Position numbers and translations under genes: made by a program. DNA of 25,503 nucleotides from JBBDIO01 sp040880365 (GTDB lineage Bacteria > Chloroflexota > Anaerolineae > Caldilineales > Caldilineaceae): positions 1-25,503 of the forward strand of contig JBBDIO010000160.1 of assembly GCA_040880365.1 (NCBI GenBank), read 5' to 3'. Below the pieces are notes generated by a model. It saw only the letters and a list, made by a program, of their open reading frames with translations, was not told the origin of the DNA and ran no database searches. This document shows, in pieces, positions 7,683-15,276 of the stretch (its first letter is position 1; each line of letters opens with the position of its first letter).

Positions 7683-9349
7683 AGACGCGCCGCCACCTGT
7701 TCGGGAAAATAGCGCAACAGGCTTTCGGTGAGCATGGGCGCGGCCGTGCCCAGCCCACACGCGCTCAGAGTCTGCATCACCCCGCCAATCGCGTGCACTT
7801 CGGCAGTCCATTCGGCCAACGCCGTCGGGCCTGCCGTCTGCGCCAGCCGTTCGTGCAGCCGCTGCGTGCCGATGCGACAGGGGAAACATTTGCCGCATGA
7901 CTCGTGGGCAAAAAATTCCATGCCTTGCCGGGCAATCGCCACCATATCGCGCGTATCGTCAAACACCATCACCCCGCCCGCGCCCAAAAATGTACCCTTG
8001 GCGCGCAGGCTGCGGTCATCCAGAGTCACATTCAGATCCGCGCCGCCCAGAAAACCGCCCGAAAGCCCCGCCATCGTCACCGCCTGAATCGTGCGCCCGG
8101 CGTGCGGGCCGCCTGCCCAATCGGCCAGCAACTCGGCCAGCGGCAGACCGATGGGCACTTCATAATTGCCCGGTCGGCGCACATCGCCCGACAGACTGAT
8201 CACCTTGGTGCCCGCGTGCTCGCCCAGCCCCAGGTCGCCATACCATTCGGGCGCATGGCTCAAAATCGGCGGCACCGAAGCCAGCGTCTCCACATTGTTG
8301 ACAGCCGTGGGCAGATTGGCGTAACCGTGAGTCACCGGATAGGGCGGGCGGTTGCGCGGGAAAGGATGTTTCCCCTCCAGGCTATTGAGCAGTGAAGTCT
8401 CCTCACCACAGATATACGCGCCTGCGCCCCGCCGCAGATAAATGCGAAAGCTGAATCCGCGGCCCAGAATATCGTCGCCCAGATAGCCCGCCGCCTGCGC
8501 CGCATCCAACGCCTGTTGCAACGCGGCTTCGGTTTCGGGATACTCGTAGCGCAGATAGAGAAAGCCCTGGCTTGCGCCGGTGGCATACCCGGCGATGACC
8601 ATGCCCTCGATCACGGCGTGGGGGTCATAGTCCAGAATCACCCGATCCTTGAAACAGCCCGGCTCGCCTTCATCCGCATTGCAGACAATGGTTTTGGGCG
8701 TGCCCGGCGCATCGGCAACCGCTTGCCATTTCAGGCCCGTGGGAAAGCCGGCCCCGCCGCGTCCTGCCAATTGCGCCGCGCGTACATGTTCCACCACCGC
8801 AGACGGCTCCATGTTGAGCGCGGCGCGCAGGCCCGCATAGCCGCCCGTCGCCACATAGCCCGCCACCGTCGCGCGCCCCGGTGTGCGGATCTGGGCAAAG
8901 ACACATTCCACATAATCATGGCTCACATCATGGTTTACCGCGGGCGGCAAGGGCGAAGGCCGCGCAGTCAACTCGCCCCCCGCATTGCCCAGCCACACCC
9001 GGTTGCCCTGCAACACGGGGATGGGATCATCACACCGCCCGGCACAGGGCATGGCAGTCGCCCCCACAGGCGCGAGCGCGCCCAGCAACGCCTCTGCGCC
9101 GTGCAACACGCAGACCGGCCCCGTACAGACACGCGGGACAGAGTGGCCGGGCGCTTCTCGCGCAAAGTGATGATAAAAAGTCACCGTGCCATACAGGTCC
9201 GCCAGCGGGATGCGCAAAGCCTGCGCCACCGCGCGCATGGCCGATTCAGTCAGATAGCCATCGCGCGTGTGGAAGGCATGGAGCAGGGGCAGCAGGGGCG
9301 CCGGTTGCGCCTGCCACTGTTCAATCAATTCCTGGTCGGTAGATTGCAT
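7670..9349 (-). CDS. NuoE-NuoF fusion: NADH-binding diaphorase subunit of formate dehydrogenase
   Basis: This 559-residue protein (numbered from the ATG at 9349) joins two subunits. The N-terminal NuoE-like thioredoxin-fold domain has [2Fe-2S] ligands C75-x4-C80 and C102-x3-C106. The NuoF-like part has the NADH/FMN motifs GRGGAGFPTG (196-205), NADEGEPGCFKDR (224-236) and GAGAYICGEET (308-318). A [4Fe-4S] site, C485-x2-C488-x2-C491...C531 (ESCGKCFPCR, CGLG), completes it. It would pass electrons between FMN/NAD(P) and the Fe-S subunit, like HoxF or FdsG+FdsB. It is the first gene of the operon. A TTG at 9376 would add nine residues; neither start has a clear ribosome binding site, and the ATG was chosen for the family-like N-terminus. 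Its stop lies within the 7-bp repeat array. Confidence 0.88.
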   Translation of the reverse strand: MQSTDQELIEQWQAQPAPLLPLLHAFHTRDGYLTESAMRAVAQALRIPLADLYGTVTFYHHFAREAPGHSVPRVCTGPVCVLHGAEALLGALAPVGATAMPCAGRCDDPIPVLQGNRVWLGNAGGELTARPSPLPPAVNHDVSHDYVECVFAQIRTPGRATVAGYVATGGYAGLRAALNMEPSAVVEHVRAAQLAGRGGAGFPTGLKWQAVADAPGTPKTIVCNADEGEPGCFKDRVILDYDPHAVIEGMVIAGYATGASQGFLYLRYEYPETEAALQQALDAAQAAGYLGDDILGRGFSFRIYLRRGAGAYICGEETSLLNSLEGKHPFPRNRPPYPVTHGYANLPTAVNNVETLASVPPILSHAPEWYGDLGLGEHAGTKVISLSGDVRRPGNYEVPIGLPLAELLADWAGGPHAGRTIQAVTMAGLSGGFLGGADLNVTLDDRSLRAKGTFLGAGGVMVFDDTRDMVAIARQGMEFFAHESCGKCFPCRIGTQRLHERLAQTAGPTALAEWTAEVHAIGGVMQTLSACGLGTAAPMLTESLLRYFPEQVAARLDEG

Positions 9350-9372
9350 GGGTAGGAAGTCAATTCTCGATA

Positions 9373-9394
9373 CCAAATCAGCTGGATCATTTGG
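9373..9394. promoter_or_regulatory. Imperfect palindrome, possible operator in the fdh leader
   Basis: CCAAAT (9373-9378) and ATTTGG (9389-9394) form an inverted repeat with a 10-base centre. A further direct copy, CCAAATC, lies at 9398-9404. It sits between the predicted fdh promoter and the ATG at 9349, where a repressor could act. No known regulator motif is recognised. Confidence 0.3.
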
Positions 9395-9431
9395 GTGCCA
9401 AATCGGGCAGTTGGCAGCCGTTTAGGGGGCT

Positions 9432-9461
9432 ATTATGCGCGAGGGGAGAAACCGTTGTCAA
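9432..9461 (-). promoter_or_regulatory. Probable sigma-70-type promoter of the fdh operon
   Basis: On the minus strand a perfect -35 TTGACA (9461-9456) is followed by an 18-base spacer and -10 CATAAT (9437-9432). Transcription would start near 9425, giving a leader of about 75 bases before the ATG at 9349. Confidence 0.6.
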
Positions 9462-9485
9462 CCGGGCAAAAAACGCAAGCCGGGA

Positions 9486-9491
9486 TATAAT
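9486..9491 (+). promoter_or_regulatory. Possible -10 element for pdxST
   Basis: A perfect TATAAT lies about 190 bases before the pdxS ATG. No good -35 is found at 16-18 bases; TTGTCA at 9455-9460 is 25 bases away and overlaps the -35 of the divergent fdh promoter. The two directions may compete for polymerase. Confidence 0.4.
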
Positions 9492-9681
9492 CCTTTGATT
9501 TGTCCAGCGTTTTGGGGCTTGCCCGAAAAATCGGGTAAACTTAGGCAGGTTTGGCGGTGGGTAACAGGGTGGTGACGCGCATATTTTTTCCCCGCACTCT
9601 CCAATTTGTCACCCCGTCCTTGTCATACCATCTAGTCGCAGAGAACACGGTCGTATCTAGGGCGGAAAGAAGGAACAAAAA

Positions 9682-10608
9682 ATGAGTGAGAATACACAAA
9701 ACGGACATGGCGTCAATGGCAGTAGTGGACAGACCGGCACCTTTGCCGTAAAGGCCGGTATGGCCCAGATGTTAAAGGGCGGCGTCATCATGGATGTGGT
9801 CACGCCGGAACAGGCGCGCATTGCCGAAGAAGCGGGCGCGTGTGCCGTGATGGCACTGGAGCGTGTCCCTGCCGATATTCGCAGAGATGGCGGCGTGGCA
9901 CGCATGAGCGACCCCGGCATGATCAAAGAAATCATCGCCGCGGTGACCATCCCCGTCATGGCAAAGGCCCGCATCGGTCACTTTGTCGAAGCCCAGATTC
10001 TGGAAGCATTGGGCGTAGACTACATCGACGAAAGCGAAGTGCTGACCCCCGCCGATGAAGAACACCACATCAACAAGCACAAATTCACCGTGCCGTTTGT
10101 CTGTGGGTGTCGCAACCTGGGCGAAGCCCTGCGTCGCGTGGGCGAAGGCGCAGCCATGATGCGCACCAAGGGCGAAGCCGGCACCGGCGACGTGGTAGAA
10201 GCCGTGCGCCACGCCCGCACCGTGCTGGGCGATATTCGCCGGCTCCAGTCGATGGACGAAGACGAACTCTTCACCTATGCCAAAAACATCCAGGCCCCCT
10301 ATGCGCTGGTGAAACAGACCGCCGAGTTGGGGCGTCTGCCGGTGGTGAACTTTGCCGCAGGCGGTGTGGCAACCCCCGCCGATGCTGCGCTCATGATGCA
10401 GTTGGGCGTCGATGGCGTCTTTGTGGGTTCGGGCATTTTCAAAAGCGGCGACCCCGCCAAGCGCGCCCATGCCATTGTGCAGGCCGTGACCCACTTCAAC
10501 GATCCCAAGGTGTTGGCCGAAGTCAGCGAAAATCTGGGCGAACCCATGGTCGGCATTAACGTGGATTCGCTTACTGCCCAAGAGAAAATGGCAGGTCGCG
10601 GTTGGTAG
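9682..10608 (+). CDS. pdxS: Pyridoxal 5'-phosphate synthase, lyase subunit PdxS
   Basis: PdxS makes pyridoxal 5'-phosphate from ribose 5-phosphate, glyceraldehyde 3-phosphate and ammonia, the last supplied by PdxT. It is a cytosolic dodecameric TIM barrel. The 308-residue sequence is highly conserved: D38 (GGVIMDVV), K95 (PVMAKARIGH) and K163 (RTKGEAGTGD) correspond to B. subtilis D24, K81 and K149 with a constant offset of 14. The phosphate-binding VGSGIFKS is also present. The first 20 residues are a low-complexity extension beyond the usual start. AAGGA at 9670-9674 is 7 bases before the ATG. The stop overlaps the predicted start of pdxT, so the two are one operon. Confidence 0.97.
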   Translation: MSENTQNGHGVNGSSGQTGTFAVKAGMAQMLKGGVIMDVVTPEQARIAEEAGACAVMALERVPADIRRDGGVARMSDPGMIKEIIAAVTIPVMAKARIGHFVEAQILEALGVDYIDESEVLTPADEEHHINKHKFTVPFVCGCRNLGEALRRVGEGAAMMRTKGEAGTGDVVEAVRHARTVLGDIRRLQSMDEDELFTYAKNIQAPYALVKQTAELGRLPVVNFAAGGVATPADAALMMQLGVDGVFVGSGIFKSGDPAKRAHAIVQAVTHFNDPKVLAEVSENLGEPMVGINVDSLTAQEKMAGRGW

Positions 10609-11306
10609 CAGATCGACAAACCGGCAACCACACAAGCAATAGCGATACGCTGCACGCGGGGGACGGTACGCCGTCCTCCGCGCCGCGGTTGAAGATTGGC
10701 GTGCTGGCCTTGCAGGGCGCATTCGCCGAACACAGCAAAATGGTGCGCCAACTGGGGGCCGACGCCGTGGAAGTGCGCCGCCCCGATCAGCTGGACGACC
10801 TGGACGGACTCATCATCCCCGGCGGCGAAAGCACCAGCATGGGATTGGTTGCCCAGCGTTGGCAACTCGTGGAACCGTTGCGCGCGTGGGTGCACCGCGG
10901 CAAGCCCACCTTTGGCACCTGTGCAGGCATGATCCTGCTCGCGGCCCGCGCCGCCAACCAAAAGCTGGGTGGACAACCGCTCATCGGGGGGCTGGATGTG
11001 ACGGTGAATCGCAACTTCTTTGGTCGCCAGGTAGATAGCTTCGAAACGAATCTCATTGTGCCCGAACTCGGCGAAGGCACCTGTCACGCGGTCTTTATCC
11101 GCGCCCCTGCCATCACCGAAATCGGCCCCTCAGTGCAGAGTCTTGCCCAGATTGAACGTGGCGCGCCGGTGCACGTAGCCGTGCGCGACGGCATGATTCT
11201 GGCAACGGCCTTTCACCCCGAACTCACCGCCGATCTGCGCTGGCACACGCTGTTTCTCGAAATGGCGCGCGCCTATCGGACTGCGCACGCCCCTGCCCCC
11301 CGCTAA
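10602..11306 (+). CDS. pdxT: Pyridoxal 5'-phosphate synthase, glutaminase subunit PdxT
   Basis: PdxT hydrolyses glutamine and channels ammonia to PdxS. It is a class I glutamine amidotransferase with the triad C107 (FGTCAGMILL), H205 and E207 (FHPE), the oxyanion segment IIPGGESTS (71-79), and the conserved NFFGRQVDSFE stretch (138-148). No ATG is available. The TTG at 10602 overlaps the pdxS stop (TTGGTAG) and gives 234 residues with a 29-residue extension. A second TTG at 10689 would start at KIGVLALQGAF, where most PdxT proteins begin, but it has no visible ribosome binding site. The function is certain; the start is not. Transcription probably ends at the hairpin at 11520-11557. Confidence 0.93.
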   Translation: MVADRQTGNHTSNSDTLHAGDGTPSSAPRLKIGVLALQGAFAEHSKMVRQLGADAVEVRRPDQLDDLDGLIIPGGESTSMGLVAQRWQLVEPLRAWVHRGKPTFGTCAGMILLAARAANQKLGGQPLIGGLDVTVNRNFFGRQVDSFETNLIVPELGEGTCHAVFIRAPAITEIGPSVQSLAQIERGAPVHVAVRDGMILATAFHPELTADLRWHTLFLEMARAYRTAHAPAPR

Positions 11307-11519
11307 CCCATTCTGCACGGGCACATTTCGCAAGCAGTTATTCAGAAATTCAGCCCGCTTTCCAAAACTTGTCCCGCGTGCAACTTCCCACCGGCAAACC
11401 ACACGGGGAGAATGCACGCACAGTGGGCAATGCTCCTGCGTGGCCCCTGGTATCTGGCTGGGGTGCGGAACATATCCTGAAACCGCACACAAGACTCGCC
11501 CCAGAAAAACAACCACACA

Positions 11520-11557
11520 AAAAGGGGGCACAACCCATGCCGGGCGTGCCCCCTTTT
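11520..11557. terminator. Bidirectional intrinsic terminator between pdxT and the DUF4013 gene
   Basis: AAAAGGGGGCAC (11520-11531) pairs perfectly with GTGCCCCCTTTT (11546-11557) around a 14-base loop. T-runs follow on both strands, so it can end both the pdxST and the opposite DUF4013 transcripts. The remaining gap (11307-11519) holds only a weak inverted repeat, GTGCGG/CCGCAC (11463-11488). Confidence 0.85.
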
Positions 11558-11598
11558 CATTTCCATCTATTCAGTTGCCGCAGGTCTGAGGAATCCTC

Positions 11599-12816
11599 TT
11601 AACTCGCCGCGGGTTTAGACTTGTCGTCTTCGATCCCGCTATCCGGGTACGTTTCCTCATCTTCGGCAGTCGATTCGAGCGCAGCGTCGTCGCCCGTGGC
11701 CTGCGTTGCCGGGGTTTCGCTTTCCGGCGTTTCAGTCGCCGCCAGCGTTGCCTCATCTTCCACACTCACGCCGGTTGCCGTCAGCTCGGCTTCGGCAGGC
11801 TCGGTAGGCGTCGCCAACGCGGCATCTTCGACTTCCGATTTCGGGCCAAACGCGGCATAGGGATTATCTTCAAAAGTAGAGCCGCCATCGGCCACGGTCT
11901 CCCCAGAGGGAGCCACAGAAGAAGGCGCAGAAGAAGCCACAGGCGCATCGCCCGCGCCTGTTTCCGCCACGCCGGTCGCCGCGACAATCGGATCGTCGCT
12001 GCCCATGCCGCCGGCAACAGCCGCGCCTGCACCCATGCCAGCACTGGCACCAGGTCCGCCGCCCAAACCACTATCGTCACCGCCACTACCATCGCCACCG
12101 TCACCGTCGCCGCGCGGCACAGGGCTGCCAAACGGATAGGTGGCGGCCAACTGTCCATAGAGGTGATATTGGAACAGGTAGATGACCAGTTGGGCCAGGG
12201 GCAGTGTCACCACCAGGCCAATGATGCACAAAAGCACACCCACAATGGAACCGACCAGCGAGACGCCGATGCTCACCACAATATAGGCCAGCGCCACAAT
12301 CACCAGTTGTCCGATGTTTGCCACGGTCCAATCCCAGATCTCGCGCACCTGCAAGCCGCTGCTGATCTTTTCATCGCGGGCAAAGGCAATGGTGAAAGAT
12401 GCCTGCGCCACGGCGATAAAGAGGGAGTAGAGCACAACCAGACACATGCCCCCAAAGAGGATTGTGCTGCCGATAAATGCGCTCGCGCCCTGCCCATCGA
12501 CCAGCACGCCGCCCAGGCTCACCGGAATCGAGAAAAGGATGGCAGGCAACGACCACACCAGCACCACGACCACCAACTTCAGGCCGCGCACCAGGTCCTC
12601 TCCCCATTGATCCCATTCGGGCATGGGATGGGCATGACCATCGCGCACATTTTGCAACAGGCGCACCATATAGCCCGCCACAAGCAAAAAGCCCACGACA
12701 CCGATAAACACAATGCTGAGGATGGAACTAAGAATCACCACCCCCGTCCCAATCGCAATCTTTTCTTTCCAACGCGGATCTTCCGTAATATAGGAAAGGG
12801 CCTTGCCGATATCCAT
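11599..12816 (-). CDS. DUF4013 domain membrane protein with long acidic low-complexity tail
   Basis: The 405-residue protein has a membrane part with hydrophobic segments at about 20-50, 78-105, 112-145 and 165-215. The sequence PMPEWDQWGEDLVRGLKL (64-81) is typical of DUF4013 proteins, whose function is unknown. The last 175 residues are a Gly/Asp-rich then Ala/Glu/Ser/Thr-rich tail, probably disordered. AGGAGG (plus-strand CCTCCT at 12823-12828) is 6 bases before the ATG. The gene is transcribed toward the shared terminator at 11520-11557. It has no obvious functional link to birA upstream. Confidence 0.75.
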   Translation of the reverse strand: MDIGKALSYITEDPRWKEKIAIGTGVVILSSILSIVFIGVVGFLLVAGYMVRLLQNVRDGHAHPMPEWDQWGEDLVRGLKLVVVVLVWSLPAILFSIPVSLGGVLVDGQGASAFIGSTILFGGMCLVVLYSLFIAVAQASFTIAFARDEKISSGLQVREIWDWTVANIGQLVIVALAYIVVSIGVSLVGSIVGVLLCIIGLVVTLPLAQLVIYLFQYHLYGQLAATYPFGSPVPRGDGDGGDGSGGDDSGLGGGPGASAGMGAGAAVAGGMGSDDPIVAATGVAETGAGDAPVASSAPSSVAPSGETVADGGSTFEDNPYAAFGPKSEVEDAALATPTEPAEAELTATGVSVEDEATLAATETPESETPATQATGDDAALESTAEDEETYPDSGIEDDKSKPAAS

Positions 12817-12971
12817 AAAATCCCTCCTGATAACTATATCTTAATTGCTCAGTTTTATTGTTTGGTCACACGCCCGGTGCTTCGCCATGCGGCGCGCAGC
12901 CGAACCTGCATCATTACTCTGCGTAAAACTACCTGCCAAACACGAATCCCAAACGACAGGATCGAAATAAA

Positions 12972-12980
12972 ATTGTATCA
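12972..12980 (-). promoter_or_regulatory. Possible extended -10 promoter for the DUF4013 gene
   Basis: TGATACAAT on the minus strand matches an extended -10 (TGnTATAAT) with one mismatch. It lies about 155 bases before the DUF4013 ATG and has no clear -35. The gap 12817-13107 otherwise shows only AT-richer leader sequence. Confidence 0.33.
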
Positions 12981-13107
12981 CAGGTGCAGCGGTCTTTCGC
13001 GCTTCGGAAATCGCAACAAGCACGCAAGCCCTGCGCGGGCTGTAGATTTCGGCCCGCGCCTGCCGTCTGCACTCATCTATTCTATACGCACGTCCGCCGC
13101 GCGAGTT

Positions 13108-14091
13108 TCAAAATTCGTCCATAGTTGTCGCGGATCCTGCCTGGGGACGGATCGAGACCTCATCCGCCAGCAGCGTGTGCGAAGTGCCCTGGTCATCCAC
13201 GACCAGCAGTTCGCCGTGCGCGGTCACCGCGTGGGCCGTCGCGGCAAACGGCGCACCCTGCACCGGGTAGACCTGGATCGGTTGATGCATGAGCGCCAGC
13301 CGCGCCTGCCACGCCGCGACCAACGCCGCTACCGCCGCCGGTGTCGCCGCGCCCAAGCGCGCCTGCGCCGCTTCCAACGCCCGGCAGATGCCGATTGCCA
13401 ATGCCGTGCGATCCAGCGGGTGACCGCACGCCAGCCGCAGACTGCTCGGCGGCAGCGCGGGGGCCGTCACCGGCGGCAACTCGGCCATTGTCTGGTTCAC
13501 GTTGATGCCCATGCCCAACACGGCATAGGGCGCGGCATGTCCCGGCGCGGCGTGTTTCGGCGCAGCAGTGCGATAGACGCTTTCGACCAGAATCCCGCCC
13601 AGCTTGCGCACAGACGTCGGCGCGTCGGGCGAACACCAGACCAGATCGTTGGGCCACTTCAGCCGAATCTGTGCCGCGTCATTTTCTCGCGTGTCCTTTT
13701 GCGCTGCGTCCGGCAGTCCATCTGTCAGCCCCTCCGCCAATGCCTCCACCACGGCCTGTTGCACCGCCAGCCCCGCCAGCATGGCAAGATAGGGAAGCTG
13801 GGCCGCCAAATCGTCTCCCATGAGCACCACGCTCATGAGCAGACCGCGCCCCGGCGGCGCGTGCCAACCCCGCCCCCGTCGCCCGCGGCCTGCCGTCTGT
13901 TCCTCGGTGAGCACCACCAGCCCGTGGCACGCAGCACTGGCAACTGCGCCATGCGCGGGCTGCATGGTGCTGGGCATGGCCGCGGCATATGTCACGCGCC
14001 CCCCAATTGCCGCGTGGGCCTGGGCGGCTTCAATCCGCGCCGGGTCCAGGGGTATATAGTCGCGAAGTGTGGTAGCATCCAGATTCGACAT
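13108..14091 (-). CDS. birA: Biotin--[acetyl-CoA-carboxylase] ligase, BirA catalytic type without HTH
   Basis: BirA activates biotin with ATP and attaches it to the lysine of biotin carrier domains; the carrier at 19143-19637 is the obvious partner. The 327-residue protein has GRGRRGRGW (68-76, the biotinyl-AMP loop), KWPND (145-149), KLGGIL (163-168, with the catalytic-site lysine K163) and GMGINVN (193-199). The C-terminal SH3-like domain ends near residue 320. No N-terminal winged helix precedes the catalytic domain, so it should be a ligase only and not the biotin operon repressor. AAAGAG lies a few bases before the ATG. A loop at 128-140 and an Ala/Pro/His-rich loop at 175-188 are longer than usual. 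Confidence 0.93.
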   Translation of the reverse strand: MSNLDATTLRDYIPLDPARIEAAQAHAAIGGRVTYAAAMPSTMQPAHGAVASAACHGLVVLTEEQTAGRGRRGRGWHAPPGRGLLMSVVLMGDDLAAQLPYLAMLAGLAVQQAVVEALAEGLTDGLPDAAQKDTRENDAAQIRLKWPNDLVWCSPDAPTSVRKLGGILVESVYRTAAPKHAAPGHAAPYAVLGMGINVNQTMAELPPVTAPALPPSSLRLACGHPLDRTALAIGICRALEAAQARLGAATPAAVAALVAAWQARLALMHQPIQVYPVQGAPFAATAHAVTAHGELLVVDDQGTSHTLLADEVSIRPQAGSATTMDEF

Positions 14092-14122
14092 AGAACTCTT
14101 TGCAGACTCGCTGCGGCTCCTC

Positions 14123-14161
14123 TGTGGACTTTAGGTGTGGACTTTGGGTGTGGACTTTGGG
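14123..14161 (+). repeat. 13-bp tandem repeat, three copies, between birA and the next gene
   Basis: TGTGGACTTTAGG (14123-14135) is followed by two copies of TGTGGACTTTGGG (14136-14148 and 14149-14161). It lies 30 bases upstream of the birA ATG and just before a candidate promoter for the plus-strand gene, so the repeats could be regulator sites; no known motif is recognised. Confidence 0.9.
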
Positions 14162-14168
14162 CGAACGC

Positions 14169-14198
14169 TTGGCGCATCCGTTTCGGGTCGTGTAAAAT
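14169..14198 (+). promoter_or_regulatory. Possible promoter of the small membrane protein gene
   Basis: TTGGCG (14169-14174), an 18-base spacer and TAAAAT (14193-14198) lie about 130 bases upstream of the chosen start. The leader then carries two hairpins: CAGGTTGTG/CGCAACCTG (14236-14259, one G-U) and GCAATC/GATTGC (14290-14304). They are drawn by eye. Confidence 0.35.
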
Positions 14199-14326
14199 TC
14201 AGCCACGAACGTGGAAACCGCGCTAAACAGCAATCCAGGTTGTGCCATTGCGCAACCTGTGGCGTGCTAAACGGCTCCGGCTCACACCCGCAATCGGGGA
14301 TTGCCCCGGAAAGCATCGCATACACT

Positions 14327-14815
14327 TTGGCCCATCAATTATACCGTCCGAATCGGTATGAAGACGAAGACGCAAATGCCAACCCGCGCCCGCGCGTGGC
14401 GGAACATGGCGATTTTGGGCCGCCCACAGAATTCACGCCGCCCGATTTTTTTCTGGAAGACGTGGATCTGGATGCGCTGGAAGCGGCCGCGCCGGAATTC
14501 GCGCCCGACGATGCCACGCCTTCGCTGCCGGTCATTCTGGTGAGTGCGGCGTGTGGCCTGGGCGGCGGGGTCATCGGGCTATATCTGGCCTATGTAGTAT
14601 TTGCCTGGCCCTTGCCCTGGGTCGCCGCGGCCAGCACGCTGGCGTTGCTTTTCAGCCTGGGCATCAGCGGCGCGCTCATGTCTGCCGCCACCGGCACCCG
14701 CGCCGCACCGGCCAATATTCTGTTTAGCTGTGGGCTGTTGCTGGCCGCCACGCTCTTTCTGGGCCTGTGTTCGGTAGTGGGCGCGCTTACTGCGACACTC
14801 ATCTTTCGCATCTAA
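14327..14815 (+). CDS. Small hypothetical membrane protein
   Basis: The family is not recognised. From the TTG at 14327 the protein has 162 residues. An acidic, Pro-rich N-terminus of about 65 residues (PPDFFLEDVDLDALEAAAPEF) is followed by three hydrophobic segments at about 68-92, 97-120 and 130-157, ending IFRI. The frame is open upstream to a GTG at 14135. That stretch covers the 13-bp repeats and the leader hairpins and has poor codon bias, so it is probably not translated. A GTG at 14395 is another possible start. It is followed by a 485-bp gap with no visible terminator. Its position upstream of the carboxylase set gives no firm clue to function. Confidence 0.5.
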   Translation: MAHQLYRPNRYEDEDANANPRPRVAEHGDFGPPTEFTPPDFFLEDVDLDALEAAAPEFAPDDATPSLPVILVSAACGLGGGVIGLYLAYVVFAWPLPWVAAASTLALLFSLGISGALMSAATGTRAAPANILFSCGLLLAATLFLGLCSVVGALTATLIFRI

Positions 14816-14946
14816 CCCTCGCCCCTGGGAGTCATCGCGCAACTCTCTCGTGAGAAATCTAACCGCGACGCACGCGGAAATTTTGCGCTTTTGCAGGGAC
14901 CGCCTTGCGCGACCTTTGTCCGATTACCGTGTTCTGTTTTTGGTAT

Positions 14947-14972
14947 TGATGCGCGTTTCTGATGCGCGTCAT
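14947..14972 (+). repeat. 13-bp direct duplication
   Basis: TGATGCGCGTTTC (14947-14959) is followed by TGATGCGCGTCAT (14960-14972), identical over the first ten bases. The shared CGTTTCTG step at the junction resembles the unit of the larger 13-bp array 220 bases downstream. Confidence 0.6.
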
Positions 14973-15185
14973 TGCGTCCAGCCTCGAAACACACTCGCGC
15001 CGAGTTGGGTTTGCTCTTGGTGGCATTGTAGACTATGGTTTGGATTTCGACAGGGTAGTAGCCATCTGAAACTACTTGGACCGGTTCACACTGGATGAAC
15101 GCCCGCGATCTACCCGATTTGCAGCGCCCAGTTTTGCCACGGCACGCAGTGATCCCCCCAGCACATCGTGGATCTCTCAGCACAT

Positions 15186-15276
15186 CGTTTCTGTGCTACG
15201 TTTCTGTGCTACGTTTCTGTGCCACGTTTCTGTGCCACGTTTCTGTGCCACGTTTCTGTGCCACGTTTCTGTGCCA
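15186..15276 (+). repeat. 13-bp tandem repeat, seven copies, directly upstream of the carboxyltransferase gene
   Basis: The unit is CGTTTCTGTGCYA. The first two copies end CTA and the next five end CCA; all are otherwise identical. The array ends 24 bases before the ATG at 15301, so it lies in the leader or promoter. Each junction gives CAC-GTTTCT-GTG, an imperfect two-fold symmetric site. Confidence 0.95.

Larger units (their letters stand above)
9350..9681. other. Divergent intergenic region between fdh operon and pdxS
   Basis: These 332 bases hold regulatory sequence for both directions. On the minus strand there is a good sigma-70-type promoter (9432-9461) and a palindrome in the leader (9373-9394). 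On the plus strand there is a TATAAT (9486-9491) followed by a leader of about 185 bases with a small hairpin: GCCCGA (9521-9526), AAAA loop, TCGGGT (9531-9536). No gene or RNA gene was seen. Confidence 0.6.

Noticed and set aside
11342..11566. Minus-strand open frames between pdxT and the DUF4013 gene
   Set aside because: They run across the terminator hairpin and have no family resemblance.
12163..14226. Very long plus-strand open frame (687 codons) opposite DUF4013 and birA
   Set aside because: It is antisense to two well-supported genes, rich in Arg, His and Gln as expected of a shadow frame in GC-rich DNA, and matches no family.
15038..15062. tmRNA-like 5' sequence GGATTTCGACAGGGTAGT
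   Set aside because: It resembles the conserved 5' end of ssrA, but no matching 3' tRNA-like half, T-loop or tag peptide frame was found in the next 400 bases.
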